This document shows, one piece after another, positions 16,523-25,682 of a stretch of 64,000 nucleotides of DNA. The position numbers were made by a program, and so were the translations under genes. The first letter of the stretch is position 1; every line of letters begins with the position of its first letter. Under the pieces are notes generated by a model. The model saw only the letters and a program-made list of their open reading frames with translations. It made no database searches and had not been told where the DNA came from. The stretch comes from Pseudomonas botevensis (GTDB taxonomy: Bacteria > Pseudomonadota > Gammaproteobacteria > Pseudomonadales > Pseudomonadaceae), in the NCBI RefSeq assembly GCF_019145475.1, contig NZ_JAHTKI010000016.1, positions 1-64,000 of the forward strand. Direction: 5' to 3'.

Positions 16523-18160
16523 ATGGCGACGTGTGGCGAAGTACTGGTCAAGTTACTCGAAGGTTACGGGGTCGAGCAGGTGTTCGGCATTCCCGGGGTG
16601 CATACCGTGGAGCTGTATCGCGGGCTGGCCCGTTCGAGCATCAACCACGTCACCCCACGCCATGAGCAGGGCGCCGGCTTCATGGCCGACGGCTACGCCC
16701 GCACCAGCGGCAAACCGGGTGTGTGCTTCATCATCACCGGCCCGGGCATGACCAACATCACCACCGCCATGGGCCAGGCTTATGCTGATTCGATCCCGAT
16801 GCTGGTGATCTCCAGCGTGCAGACCCGCAACCAGTTGGGCGGCGGTCGCGGCAAGCTCCACGAGTTGCCGAACCAGAGTGCGCTGGTCGGCGGCGTAGCG
16901 GCGTTTTCCCACACCCTGATGTCCGCCTCTGAATTGCCCGGTGTCCTGGCCCGCGCCTTTGCGCTGTTCCAGGCCGGGCGTCCGCGTCCGGTGCATATCG
17001 AGATTCCGCTGGACGTACTGGTGGAAGAGGCCGATGAGCTGCTCGCCAGTGTCCCGGTCAGCATCGACCGCGCCGGTGCCGCGCCCGGTGCCGTTAACCG
17101 CATGGCACAGTTGCTGGCCGGTGCCCGTCGTCCGTTGATCCTCGCCGGTGGCGGCGCGATCGATGCCGCCGCCGAACTCACCGAACTGGCCGAACTGCTC
17201 GACGCCCCGGTGGCGCTGACCATCAACGCCAAAGGCATGTTGCCGTCCAGTCATCCGCTGCTGATCGGTTCGACCCAGAGTCTGGTCGCCACCCGTGCCC
17301 TGGTGGCGGATGCCGATGTGGTGCTGGCGATAGGCACCGAACTGGCCGAGACCGATTACGACGTCACCTTCGCCGGTGGCTTCGAGATCCCCGGCAAGTT
17401 GCTGCGCATCGACATCGACGCCGACCAGACCGTGCGCAACTACCCGCCGCACGTTGCCCTGGTGGCTGACTCGCGCAACGCCGCGCATGCCCTGTTGACG
17501 GCGTTGTCGCACCTGCCGCTGGCCGGGCGTCGCAACGATTGGGGCCAGGTGCGCGCCGCGCGTCTGCGCAATGATCTGGCGGCCACCTGGGACGCACCGA
17601 CCCTGGCCCAGACCCGCTTCCTCGAAACCGTGCTGCATGAGCTTCCGGACGCGGTGTTCGTCGGCGACTCCACGCAACCGGTGTACACCGGCAACCTCAC
17701 GTTCAACCCAGAGCGTCCGCGCCGCTGGTTCAACTCGTCCACCGGTTACGGCACCCTCGGTTATGCCTTGCCGGCGGCAATCGGCGCGTGGCTCGGTGGC
17801 CAGGTCGAGGATGGCGCCCGTCCTCCGGTGGTCTGCCTGATCGGTGATGGCGGCCTGCAATTCACCCTGCCGGAGCTGGCCAGTGCCGTGGAAGCGCGCA
17901 CCCCGGTGATCGTCTTGCTGTGGAACAACCAGGGCTACGAAGAGATCAAGAAATACATGGTCAACCGCGCCATCGAGCCGGTCGGCGTGGACATCTACAC
18001 CCCGGATTTCATTGGTGTCGCCAAGGCCCTGGGCTGCGCGGCGGAGTCGATCAATACGGTCGAACAACTGCGCGGCGCGTTGCGTGCCGCCGCCGACCGG
18101 CAAGGCCCGAGCGTGATTGAGATCGATCAGACCCAATGGATGAAGGCGGTGGCCAAATGA
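16523..18160 (+). CDS. aruI: ThDP-dependent 2-oxoacid decarboxylase, probable 5-guanidino-2-oxopentanoate decarboxylase
   Basis: A 545-residue thiamine diphosphate enzyme of the acetolactate synthase-like family. The catalytic glutamate lies in TPRHEQGAGFMADGYAR, and the ThDP/Mg site is GDGGLQFTLPELASAVEA followed by WNNQGYEE. The closest family I recognise is AruI, which decarboxylates 2-ketoarginine to 4-guanidinobutyraldehyde in the arginine transaminase pathway. The coupled aldehyde dehydrogenase and amine-type importer agree. The transaminase gene aruH is not in the window, so substrate assignment is moderate. AAGAAGG precedes the ATG at 16523. The stop overlaps the next gene's ATG. Confidence 0.72.
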   Translation: MATCGEVLVKLLEGYGVEQVFGIPGVHTVELYRGLARSSINHVTPRHEQGAGFMADGYARTSGKPGVCFIITGPGMTNITTAMGQAYADSIPMLVISSVQTRNQLGGGRGKLHELPNQSALVGGVAAFSHTLMSASELPGVLARAFALFQAGRPRPVHIEIPLDVLVEEADELLASVPVSIDRAGAAPGAVNRMAQLLAGARRPLILAGGGAIDAAAELTELAELLDAPVALTINAKGMLPSSHPLLIGSTQSLVATRALVADADVVLAIGTELAETDYDVTFAGGFEIPGKLLRIDIDADQTVRNYPPHVALVADSRNAAHALLTALSHLPLAGRRNDWGQVRAARLRNDLAATWDAPTLAQTRFLETVLHELPDAVFVGDSTQPVYTGNLTFNPERPRRWFNSSTGYGTLGYALPAAIGAWLGGQVEDGARPPVVCLIGDGGLQFTLPELASAVEARTPVIVLLWNNQGYEEIKKYMVNRAIEPVGVDIYTPDFIGVAKALGCAAESINTVEQLRGALRAAADRQGPSVIEIDQTQWMKAVAK

Positions 18161-19605
18161 GCTTTCCAACAACCCTCGACGGCCTCTACATCAATGGCCA
18201 ATGGTCCGCCGGTGGTGAACATCTGCGCGTCATCAACCCGGCCACCGAAGCGCTGCTGACCACGGTCAATGGCGGTGACGAACGCGCGGTCGGGCAAGCG
18301 GTGAGCGCCGCCAGCGAAGCGTTCAAGTCGTGGTCGCAAACCACCGGCGCCGAGCGCGGGGCGCTCCTGCGCAACATCGCCAACGGCGTGCGCAACGGTC
18401 GCGATCACCTGATGAAGTTGCAGTCGAGCAACAACGGCAAACCGCAATTCGAAGCGGCCATCGACGTCGATGACGTGATCGCCACGTTCGAGTATTACGC
18501 CGAACTCGCCGAAGGCCTCGACGGCAAACAGGACAGCAACGTGCCGCTGCCCAGCGACGATTTCAGCGCGCGTCTGCGTCGTGAGCCGTGCGGCGTGGTC
18601 GGGCTGATCGTGCCGTGGAATTTTCCGATGGTCACCACGGCCTGGAAACTCGCCCCGGCGTTGGCAGCAGGCTGCTGCGTGGTGCTCAAGCCTTCCGAGG
18701 TCACGCCGCTGCCGGAGCTGGAACTGGCTGCGATCATTGCCGAGGCCGGTCTGCCGGACGGCGTGTTCAACCTGGTGTGCGGCACCGGTCTGGCGGTCGG
18801 TGCGCCGCTGTCGGCGGACCCGCGCATTGCCAAGATTTCCTTCACCGGCAGCAACGCGGTCGGTGTGCAAGTGATGCAGCGTGCCGCTGAAGCCGTAAAG
18901 GGTGTGAGCCTGGAGCTGGGTGGCAAGTCCTCGCTGCTGGTGCTGGCCGATGCCGACCTCGATCTGGCGGTGGAGCTGGCGTGCGGCGGCGCGTTCTTCA
19001 ACGCCGGGCAAATGTGCTCGGCCACCAGCCGGGTGCTGGTTGCCGATGAGCTGGCGGATGAGTTTCTGATGCGCCTCAAGTCGCGAGCGGAAAAAATTCG
19101 CGTGGCCGACCCGTTCGACCCGGACGTCGAGATGGGCGCACTGGTCAATCAGGCGCAGTACCAGCGAGTGCTGGGCCACATTGATCGCGGTTTGAGCGCC
19201 GGAGCGAGGCTGGTGTGTGGCGGCAATCGTCCCGCCGAACTGTCGCGCGGCTATTTTTTGCAGCCGACGGTGTTCACCGACGTGCCCCTCGACAGTGCGC
19301 TGTGGTGCGAAGAGATTTTCGGGCCGGTGGTGTGCGTGCGCAGTTTCAGCAGCGAAGCCGAGGCGATCGCCCTGGCCAATGACAGCCGTTTCGGCCTGGT
19401 GGCCAGCGTCGTGAGCCGCGATGGCGACGCGGCGGATCGCGTCGCCAATGCCTTGCAGGCCGGGCTTGTGTGGCTCAACGCGCCGCAGGTGATTTTCCCG
19501 CAGACGGCGTGGGGCGGCTACAAGCAGAGCAGCATCGGCCGCGAATTGGGGCCGTGGGGCCTGGCGGCATTTCAGGAAATCAAACACGTTGTTCGGGCGC
19601 TCTGA
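18157..19605 (+). CDS. Aldehyde dehydrogenase, probable guanidinobutyraldehyde/aminoaldehyde dehydrogenase
   Basis: A 482-residue NAD(P)-dependent aldehyde dehydrogenase of the betaine/aminoaldehyde class. Visible motifs are VPWNFPMVTTAWKLAPALA, KPSEVTPLPE, the cofactor-site FTGSNAVG, the general-base glutamate in LELGGKS and the catalytic cysteine in NAGQMCSATSRV. It starts within the ATGA overlap with the decarboxylase, indicating translational coupling. Oxidation of the aldehyde made by the preceding enzyme, for example 4-guanidinobutyraldehyde to 4-guanidinobutyrate (the KauB step), is the simplest reading. The exact substrate is inferred. Confidence 0.85.
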   Translation: MSFPTTLDGLYINGQWSAGGEHLRVINPATEALLTTVNGGDERAVGQAVSAASEAFKSWSQTTGAERGALLRNIANGVRNGRDHLMKLQSSNNGKPQFEAAIDVDDVIATFEYYAELAEGLDGKQDSNVPLPSDDFSARLRREPCGVVGLIVPWNFPMVTTAWKLAPALAAGCCVVLKPSEVTPLPELELAAIIAEAGLPDGVFNLVCGTGLAVGAPLSADPRIAKISFTGSNAVGVQVMQRAAEAVKGVSLELGGKSSLLVLADADLDLAVELACGGAFFNAGQMCSATSRVLVADELADEFLMRLKSRAEKIRVADPFDPDVEMGALVNQAQYQRVLGHIDRGLSAGARLVCGGNRPAELSRGYFLQPTVFTDVPLDSALWCEEIFGPVVCVRSFSSEAEAIALANDSRFGLVASVVSRDGDAADRVANALQAGLVWLNAPQVIFPQTAWGGYKQSSIGRELGPWGLAAFQEIKHVVRAL

Positions 19606-19655
19606 GCGCCCGAAAAAGGTGAGCGCGTGCCTCGCAACGAGGCATGCGTCGGCGT

Positions 19656-19681
19656 CATGGCTTCAATGAGTTTTTATCGAT
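19656..19681 (+). promoter_or_regulatory. Candidate operator shared with aruI promoter (copy 2)
   Basis: CATGGCT, three variable bases, then ATGAGTTTTTATCGAT matches the motif at 16383-16408. It sits in the 217-base gap between the aldehyde dehydrogenase and the solute-binding protein. That gap also holds a small CCTCGCAACGAGG hairpin near 19630. A separate promoter for the transporter under the same control is likely but unproven. Confidence 0.5.
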
Positions 19682-19822
19682 AGTCAGGTGTTTTGCACGA
19701 CCTCAGGATGAACCCGCCGGCAGCGTTGAAGCCCTTGTGAAACGGAGCTTTCAGCGGACCCGGCCGCGCGGATGCAACGGTTGCGACCAACCTCATACTT
19801 AAAAGAACAAAGGGAGTCCTTC

Positions 19823-20926
19823 ATGGGCAAGCATGATCTGAACAGGCGTCAATTCATTAAAACCGTCGGCGTGGCTTCCGTGGCTGCGGCCGCCATGAGC
19901 ATGCCCTTCATCGGGGCCCGCGCCAGCGACACCCGGTTCGCCGGCAAGACCCTGCGTTTGCTGACCTGGTCGGATGACACCGGCCTCGCCGCACTGCGCA
20001 ACATCGCCGCCACGTTCGAAGCCAAGACCGGTGCCAAAGTGATCGCCGACCGCACGGGCAGCACGTCGGAAATGGTCGCCAAGCTCAAGGCCGGCGGTGA
20101 TCGTCCGCAGTACGACATCATCACCCTGGCCGGGGTCGGCGCCGAAGGCCTGGCTGCCGCCGGGCTGCTGGAAAAGCCCGACCTGAACCGCATCCCCAAC
20201 CTGATCGATGTGCCGGAGAAATACCGCACCGGCGCCAATGGGCACGGCATCGGTTACCTGCTGTGGTGCAACAGTCTGGTGTACAGCACCCGCACCCAGA
20301 AAGAAGTGCCGGACAGTTACGCTGCGCTGTGGGATGCCGATCTGGCGCCGAACATCTTCCTGCCGCCGCCGAACTGGACCGAGGCGATGGACCTGATCAT
20401 CATCGCCGCCAAACTCGCCGGCGGTGACGAGCACAACATCGAGCCGGGCTTCAAGAAACTCGCCGAACTCAAGGACCGCGTGGTGACGCTGGGCGAAAAC
20501 CCGAACCAGATTGCCGAGCTGTTCCGCACCGGTTCGCTGGACATGGGCGGCCTGTACGCACCGGCGTTCTTCCCCAAGCAGATCCGCGACCCGAACTACG
20601 GGCTGGGCGCCACGTTCGGCATGAAGGAAGGCTTCTACACCGACCTGATGCTGTCGGTGATGCCGAAAAACCGTCCCGGCGACACCGACCTCGCTTACGC
20701 CTTCATCGACCACTCCCTCGATCCGCTGGTGCAGGGCAAGATGGCCGAGGACATCTTCAACGGTCCGGTCAATGCCAAGGCGATCATTTCCGCCGAGGCA
20801 CGCAAGAGCCCGTTCATCCTCACCCCTGAGCAAATTGCCGAGAAGGCGATCATGCACGACAACGCCTTCCTGGCCACCGTGCATGACCAGTGGATTCGTC
20901 GCTATACGGAAATCTTTTCTTCCTGA
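19823..20926 (+). CDS. ABC transporter solute-binding protein, PotD/PotF type, Tat-exported
   Basis: A 367-residue periplasmic binding protein for the importer encoded by the next three genes. The N-terminus carries a twin-arginine signal (NRRQFIKTVG) followed by a hydrophobic stretch and cleavage near ARAS, so it is exported folded. The mature part, starting KTLRLLTWSDDTG, resembles spermidine/putrescine-type binding proteins (family 1). Next to the decarboxylase and aldehyde dehydrogenase it may bind a guanidino compound, arginine derivative or polyamine. AGGGAG precedes the ATG at 19823. Confidence 0.85.
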   Translation: MGKHDLNRRQFIKTVGVASVAAAAMSMPFIGARASDTRFAGKTLRLLTWSDDTGLAALRNIAATFEAKTGAKVIADRTGSTSEMVAKLKAGGDRPQYDIITLAGVGAEGLAAAGLLEKPDLNRIPNLIDVPEKYRTGANGHGIGYLLWCNSLVYSTRTQKEVPDSYAALWDADLAPNIFLPPPNWTEAMDLIIIAAKLAGGDEHNIEPGFKKLAELKDRVVTLGENPNQIAELFRTGSLDMGGLYAPAFFPKQIRDPNYGLGATFGMKEGFYTDLMLSVMPKNRPGDTDLAYAFIDHSLDPLVQGKMAEDIFNGPVNAKAIISAEARKSPFILTPEQIAEKAIMHDNAFLATVHDQWIRRYTEIFSS

Positions 20927-21010
20927 CGCAGGCCTCCCACGCGCCGCACGTTCACTGTGGGAGCGGGCGGTGTCTGGGAGATCCGTTTTCCATTGACGAG
21001 ATCATTTGCT

Positions 21011-21919
21011 ATGGAACATCAATCCCTGACTCAACCCGTCGGTGCGGGTGACGTGCGCGTGGCGCGCAGTGTTTCGCCGACCGCGCGGGCGTGGTTTTTT
21101 CTCACGCCTTCGATGCTGTTTCTCGGTGTGCTGATTGCCGCCAGTCTGCTGGTGCTGCGCATGAGCATCGGCACCAAGGGCGCGGAGTGGACGGGCTTCA
21201 GCCTCGCCAGCTACGCGCAACTGCTCGAACCCTATTACCTCAAGTCGTTGCTGCTGACCTTGCGTCTGGCGCTGATCAGCGCGGTGATCGCGGTGCTGTT
21301 GGCAATCCCGGTGGCCTACACCATGTCGCGCCTGACCTCGCCGTTGGTGCGGCGGATCTTTCTGGCGGCGGTGCTGCTGCCGCTGCTGGTCAACCTGCTG
21401 CTGCAAAGCTACGGCTGGCTGGTGATCCTCGGCCCCGGCGGCATGCTCAACCAGACCTTGATGGGGCTGGGGCTGATCAAGCGGCCGATCATGCTGCTGT
21501 ACAACCAGAACGGCGTGCTGATGGGGCTGGTGCAGACGGCTTTCCCCTTGGCGGTATTGCCGATTGCCAGTGCCATGCGCGGTGTCTCGCGCTCGTATGA
21601 AGAAGCCGCCGCGACCCTCGGTGCCAGCCGTTTGCAGGTGTTCCGCCAAGTGGTCTTGCCGATGAGTCTGCCGGGCATCATCACCGGCGCGACCCTGGTG
21701 TTCGCTTACAACGCCAGTAGCTTCGTGGTGCCTTTGTTGCTGGGTGGCCGTCGGGTGCCGATGCTGGCGGTGATGGTGCATGACCAGATCGCCCCGTTGA
21801 TGAACTGGCCCGCCGCATCCGCTGCCGGCGTGGTGCTGATCGTCACCACCCTGGCGATCATGACCCTGTCCGAATACATCACCGGCCGTCGCCGGCGTCT
21901 GCTGGAGGCTTCGCAATGA
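21011..21919 (+). CDS. ABC transporter permease, PotB type
   Basis: A 302-residue inner-membrane permease with about six membrane helices. The EAA loop is visible as SYEEAAATLGASRLQVFRQV followed by LPMSLPGI, the contact site for the ATPase. It corresponds to the first permease of spermidine/putrescine-type importers. The start at 21011 excludes an upstream extension across a partial REP sequence near 20955. Its stop overlaps the start of the second permease (ATGA). Confidence 0.88.
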   Translation: MEHQSLTQPVGAGDVRVARSVSPTARAWFFLTPSMLFLGVLIAASLLVLRMSIGTKGAEWTGFSLASYAQLLEPYYLKSLLLTLRLALISAVIAVLLAIPVAYTMSRLTSPLVRRIFLAAVLLPLLVNLLLQSYGWLVILGPGGMLNQTLMGLGLIKRPIMLLYNQNGVLMGLVQTAFPLAVLPIASAMRGVSRSYEEAAATLGASRLQVFRQVVLPMSLPGIITGATLVFAYNASSFVVPLLLGGRRVPMLAVMVHDQIAPLMNWPAASAAGVVLIVTTLAIMTLSEYITGRRRRLLEASQ

Positions 21920-22764
21920 GTGTCCTGACCAAGAAACGCATGACGCTGCTGCCCGGCGACACCGGCAAGTTCGCCGGCATCCTGTCCGGGTTCATTCTGC
22001 TGCTGGCGGTGTTGCCGATCCTGACCATGATCGTCATGTCGTTCAGCGGCGCCTCGACCCTGGACTTCCCGCCGAGCAGCTACAGCCTGCAATGGTACAA
22101 AGCGGCATGGCACACCTTCGTTTCGCCGGATGCCAGCGATGTGCTGAGCCTGGGCCAGGCCATGGGCACCAGTCTGCTGGTGTCGTGCCTGACCATGATC
22201 TTCGCCACGCTGATCGCGGTGCCGGCGGCGTACGCGCTGACCCGTTGCGAGTTCCGGGGCAAGGCTGTGGCGCTGCAACTGATGTCGCTGCCGCTGGTGT
22301 TTCCGATGGTGGTGCTGGGCCTGGCGTTGTTGCTGGTGTTCGACAGCCTGCCGTTCCACATGACCACCTCGCGACTGGTGATCGCCCACGTGATTCTGGC
22401 GTTGCCGTTCGTGGTGAAGAACTGCACGGCGGCCATGCTCTCCATCGGCAGCGAAGTCGAGGAGGCGGCGCAGATGCTGGGGGCTTCGCCGCTGCGGGCG
22501 ATCATCGATGTGGTGGTGCCGCTGATGAAATCGGGAATCCTGGCGGGCATGCTGCTGGCGTTCATCGTTTCGTTCAATGAATTCACCGTCACCTATTTCC
22601 TCTACACCATCGACGTCATGACCGTGCCGATCTGGATGTACAGCCGCACCGTGTCATCGCTCGACCCTACCGTGTTCTCGTTTGCCGTGCTGATCGTGCT
22701 GATCGACTTCGTCCTGATCTGGGCGTTGGAGAAGCTGGTGGGCGAGGGCGGCGTTTCCTTTTGA
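21916..22764 (+). CDS. ABC transporter permease, PotC type
   Basis: A 282-residue second permease with about six membrane helices and the EAA loop EVEEAAQMLGASPLRAIIDV. Start and stop of the two permeases overlap by four bases, implying coupled translation. Together they form the channel through which the bound substrate enters the cytoplasm. Confidence 0.88.
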   Translation: MSVLTKKRMTLLPGDTGKFAGILSGFILLLAVLPILTMIVMSFSGASTLDFPPSSYSLQWYKAAWHTFVSPDASDVLSLGQAMGTSLLVSCLTMIFATLIAVPAAYALTRCEFRGKAVALQLMSLPLVFPMVVLGLALLLVFDSLPFHMTTSRLVIAHVILALPFVVKNCTAAMLSIGSEVEEAAQMLGASPLRAIIDVVVPLMKSGILAGMLLAFIVSFNEFTVTYFLYTIDVMTVPIWMYSRTVSSLDPTVFSFAVLIVLIDFVLIWALEKLVGEGGVSF

Positions 22765-22777
22765 TTTGAGGTGCAAC

Positions 22778-23833
22778 ATGACTGGTCTGATTCTGGAAAA
22801 CGTCGAGAAACATTACGGCTCGGCTTGCGCGGTAAAAGACGTCAACCTGCATTTGCCAGAAGGCAAACTGGTGTGCTTCCTGGGGCCTTCGGGCTGTGGC
22901 AAGACCACACTGCTGCGGATGATCGCCGGCCTCGAAACCCTCAGCGGCGGCGAGATTCGCCTGGACGGCGAGGACATCGGCCACACGCCGGCGCACCTGC
23001 GCAATTTCGGTATGGTGTTCCAGTCGCTGGCACTGTTCCCGCACATGACGGTCGGCGAAAACATCGCCTATCCGCTGAAGCTGCGCGGCGTGGCCAAGGC
23101 CGAGCAACAGGCGCGGGTGGTGGAATTGCTTGAGCTGATTCAACTGCAACCGATGATCGACCGCCCGGTGGCCAAGCTCTCCGGCGGCCAGCGTCAGCGC
23201 GTGGCGATTGCCCGGGCGATTGCCTCGCACCCGAAAATCCTCCTGCTCGATGAACCGCTGTCGGCGCTGGACGCCAAACTGCGGGAGTCGATGCAAGTGG
23301 AAATCCGCCAGCTGCAACAGCGCCTGAACATCACCACGATCATGGTCACCCACGACCAGCGCGAAGCCATGACCATGGCCGACATCGTTGTCGTACTGGG
23401 CGAGCATCGGGTGCAGCAGGTGGGAACGCCGATCGAAATCTACCGGCATCCGGCCAACGAGTTCGTTGCCGACTTCATCGGCTCGGGCAACATTTTCCCG
23501 GCCACTGCGCTGGGCGATGGCAAGGTCGGTCTGCCGGGCGGCGACGCGCTGCAAGTGCCGATCTGCAGCAGCATTGTGGTCGGGCAGAAAGTGAAGATGT
23601 TGATTCGTCCGGAAGACCTGCAACTGTCCGCCCCCCAGGCCACGGCGGGCAACCGCCTGCTGGGCAAGGTGACGTTCGTGCGGGACATCGGCGCGACCAT
23701 CGAGACCACGGTGGAGTGTTCCGGGGTGACCTTTACCGCGTTGAGTACGCCGTGTCAGGGGATCGGCTTGGGGGTGGGGCATCCGGTATCGGTGACGTTG
23801 CCGAGTGAGGCGTGTCGGGTGTTGGGCGCTTAA
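22778..23833 (+). CDS. ABC transporter ATP-binding protein, PotA type
   Basis: A 351-residue ATPase. Walker A is GPSGCGKTT (about 37-45), the Q-loop is in VFQSLALFPHM, the signature is LSGGQRQRVAIARA, Walker B is ILLLDEPLSALDAKL and the switch histidine is in MVTHDQREAM. The C-terminal 110 residues form a TOBE domain as in PotA. It is the last gene of the importer operon, 13 bases behind the second permease. Copy B of the intergenic element follows. Confidence 0.92.
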   Translation: MTGLILENVEKHYGSACAVKDVNLHLPEGKLVCFLGPSGCGKTTLLRMIAGLETLSGGEIRLDGEDIGHTPAHLRNFGMVFQSLALFPHMTVGENIAYPLKLRGVAKAEQQARVVELLELIQLQPMIDRPVAKLSGGQRQRVAIARAIASHPKILLLDEPLSALDAKLRESMQVEIRQLQQRLNITTIMVTHDQREAMTMADIVVVLGEHRVQQVGTPIEIYRHPANEFVADFIGSGNIFPATALGDGKVGLPGGDALQVPICSSIVVGQKVKMLIRPEDLQLSAPQATAGNRLLGKVTFVRDIGATIETTVECSGVTFTALSTPCQGIGLGVGHPVSVTLPSEACRVLGA

Positions 23834-23852
23834 TAGTGAGTTGCTCCCGAAT

Positions 23853-24013
23853 CCCCCTCACCCCAGCCCTCTCCCCAAGGGGGAGGGAGCCGACCGAGGT
23901 GTTTATTCGAGGTACATCGACCTGAAAAATCAAGGTGAACTCAAGGTTGAAAACAACAGAGATCGGCTCTCTTTTCCCCGCGCCACCTTGGGGAGAGGGC
24001 CGGGGTGGGGGGG
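23853..24013. repeat. Intergenic element, copy B
   Basis: Same type of element as copies A and C but in opposite orientation. It starts CCCCCTCACCCCAGCCCTCT and ends with GGGGAGAGGGCCGGGGTGGG. The interior GAGGTACATCGACCTGAAAA is the reverse complement of the shared core in A and C. It fills the space between the convergent ABC ATPase and AraC genes and may serve as their terminator. Confidence 0.7.
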
Positions 24014-24019
24014 TAGCTT

Positions 24020-24949
24020 TTAGACCGTCAACCGCAACCGCGCCAGATCCCGCAACGGCGGTGCCCCGAACAACCGGCTGTATTCCCGGCTGAACTGTGA
24101 AGGGCTTTCGTACCCGACCCGATACCCCGCCGCCGACGCTTCCAGCCCTTCGGCGAGCATCAGGCGCCGCGCCTCTTGCAGGCGCAGTTGCTTCTGATAT
24201 TGCAGCGGGCTCATCGCCGTCATCGCTTTGAAACGGTGATGCAGGGTCGACACGCTGAGGTTCACTTCCTTGGCCAGATCATCGATGCGCAGCGGCTGCT
24301 CGAAGTTGCCGTTGAGCCATTTGATCGCCTGGCTGATGCGATGGCTCTGGCTGTTGGCGATGGCGATTTCGTACAGGCGATGACCCTGCGGGCTGCGCAA
24401 CAGGCGATAAAGAATTTCCCGACGGATCAACGGCGCGAGCATGGCGATGTCTTTCGGTGCGTCGAGCAACCGGGCCAGGCGCAGCACCGCGTCGAGCATG
24501 GCGCTGTCGATCCTTTCGACATACAGACCGCGCCCGGTCGGCCGGGTGGGCACGCCCATGGGGCCGGCATCGGCGATCAGCGCGGTGATTTCCGCCGGGT
24601 CGATGTCCAGACGCACGGCGAGAATCGGTTCCTCCGGCGAGACGTTCACCACCCGCCCGCTCAGCGGCATGGAAACCGAGACCACCAGGTAATTCAGCGG
24701 GTCGTAATTGAAGTATTCGTCGACCAGCCGCACCTCTTTGCGTCCCTGGGCCATGATGCACAACGCCGGCTGCGCAAGCACCGGGGCGAAGTCATGGGAT
24801 TTGGTGTGACGCGACATGACCAGCGAACCGACGGCGGTGGCATAACTGCCATCCTCCGAGGTGTTGCGGCGGATGATCGCCGCCAGTTCCGCGCGCTGTT
24901 TTTCCATGTCGGCATCGGGAGGAGCTTGAAAATGATCGAATGACGTCAT
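24020..24949 (-). CDS. AraC-family regulator with cupin N-terminal domain
   Basis: A 309-residue AraC protein. The N-terminal half is the AraC_N cupin type (ALCIMAQGRKEVRLVDEYFNYDP and the SVSMPLSGRVV block). The C-terminal half has two helix-turn-helices (RIDDLAKEVNLSVSTLHHRFKA and YRVGYESPSQFSREYSRLFG). GAGGAT lies about 7 bases before the ATG at 24949. An ATG three codons upstream lacks proper spacing. It converges on the importer operon. Whether it regulates that operon cannot be told. The 336 bases to the next gene are a divergent promoter region without further recognisable content. Confidence 0.87.
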   Translation of the reverse strand: MTSFDHFQAPPDADMEKQRAELAAIIRRNTSEDGSYATAVGSLVMSRHTKSHDFAPVLAQPALCIMAQGRKEVRLVDEYFNYDPLNYLVVSVSMPLSGRVVNVSPEEPILAVRLDIDPAEITALIADAGPMGVPTRPTGRGLYVERIDSAMLDAVLRLARLLDAPKDIAMLAPLIRREILYRLLRSPQGHRLYEIAIANSQSHRISQAIKWLNGNFEQPLRIDDLAKEVNLSVSTLHHRFKAMTAMSPLQYQKQLRLQEARRLMLAEGLEASAAGYRVGYESPSQFSREYSRLFGAPPLRDLARLRLTV

Positions 24950-25285
24950 GCGCGGCATCCTCGGCAAGGGCGGTGGAATGGGGCAGAGCATAAGTTTGTG
25001 CAAGCCGGAGCGGTAGACACATCCTGCGAAATGCTTGCCTGATTCTGCACGGACTGAAAGTTGTTGCCAGCCATGTCAGGGGGCAGGCCGGTAAACTTGC
25101 TTGAAACTCGTATGACGAAACCGTGAACCTTTTTACAGGTTGTTACAGGTGCAGAATGAAGTCTCGCAGGATTGTGCAACGCCTCGGCAGGAATCGACTA
25201 ACGGCGCGGGTGACCCGGCCCTTAACCTTGGATCCTGTCGCAGCCCGTCCCCCGGCTGCCTCGCGACTCCCTGGGAGGGTTGAAC

Positions 25286-25639
25286 ATGTCCAAGCAAATC
25301 CCCGTCAGTCATATGGCCTTCGTTCGAGCGCGCGCCGGGCGCTCGGCGGAACTCGGCGTGCGCCTCAGCACGCTGATCGAACCATCCCGCGCCGCCGCCG
25401 GTTGCCTGAGTTTCTCCCTGCAGCATTCGCAGGGTGATCCCGAGTTGTGGCTGGTGTCCGGGTTCTGGAGCAACCAGCAAGCGATGACCGCGTACTTCGG
25501 CAGCCCGCAGATGGAAATCTTTGCCGAGCTGGTGCAGGACCTGGTGGTCAACAGTCTTGATTTCCACACCTTCAAAGACGTCTCGGCGGCGCAGGCCCTG
25601 GGCCAGTGTCGCGCGCCGATACACAAACTCGCCGGTTGA
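25286..25639 (+). CDS. Antibiotic biosynthesis monooxygenase (ABM) domain protein
   Basis: A 117-residue cofactor-independent monooxygenase-like protein of the dimeric alpha+beta barrel fold. The typical pattern is seen in PVSHMAFVRARAGRSAELG, CLSFSLQHSQGDPELW and FWSNQQAMTAYFGSPQM. Members oxidise quinols or simply bind small aromatics, and the substrate here is unknown. GGGAGGG lies six bases before the ATG at 25286. It may share a transcript with the small gene 43 bases downstream. Confidence 0.78.
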   Translation: MSKQIPVSHMAFVRARAGRSAELGVRLSTLIEPSRAAAGCLSFSLQHSQGDPELWLVSGFWSNQQAMTAYFGSPQMEIFAELVQDLVVNSLDFHTFKDVSAAQALGQCRAPIHKLAG

Positions 25640-25682
25640 GGGTTTAATGACCGGCTTATTTGACTGAGCCAGGACCTGCGAC

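Noticed and set aside
18127..19587. Minus-strand open frame of 486 codons across the aldehyde dehydrogenase
   Set aside because: Antisense shadow; all catalytic motifs are on the plus strand.
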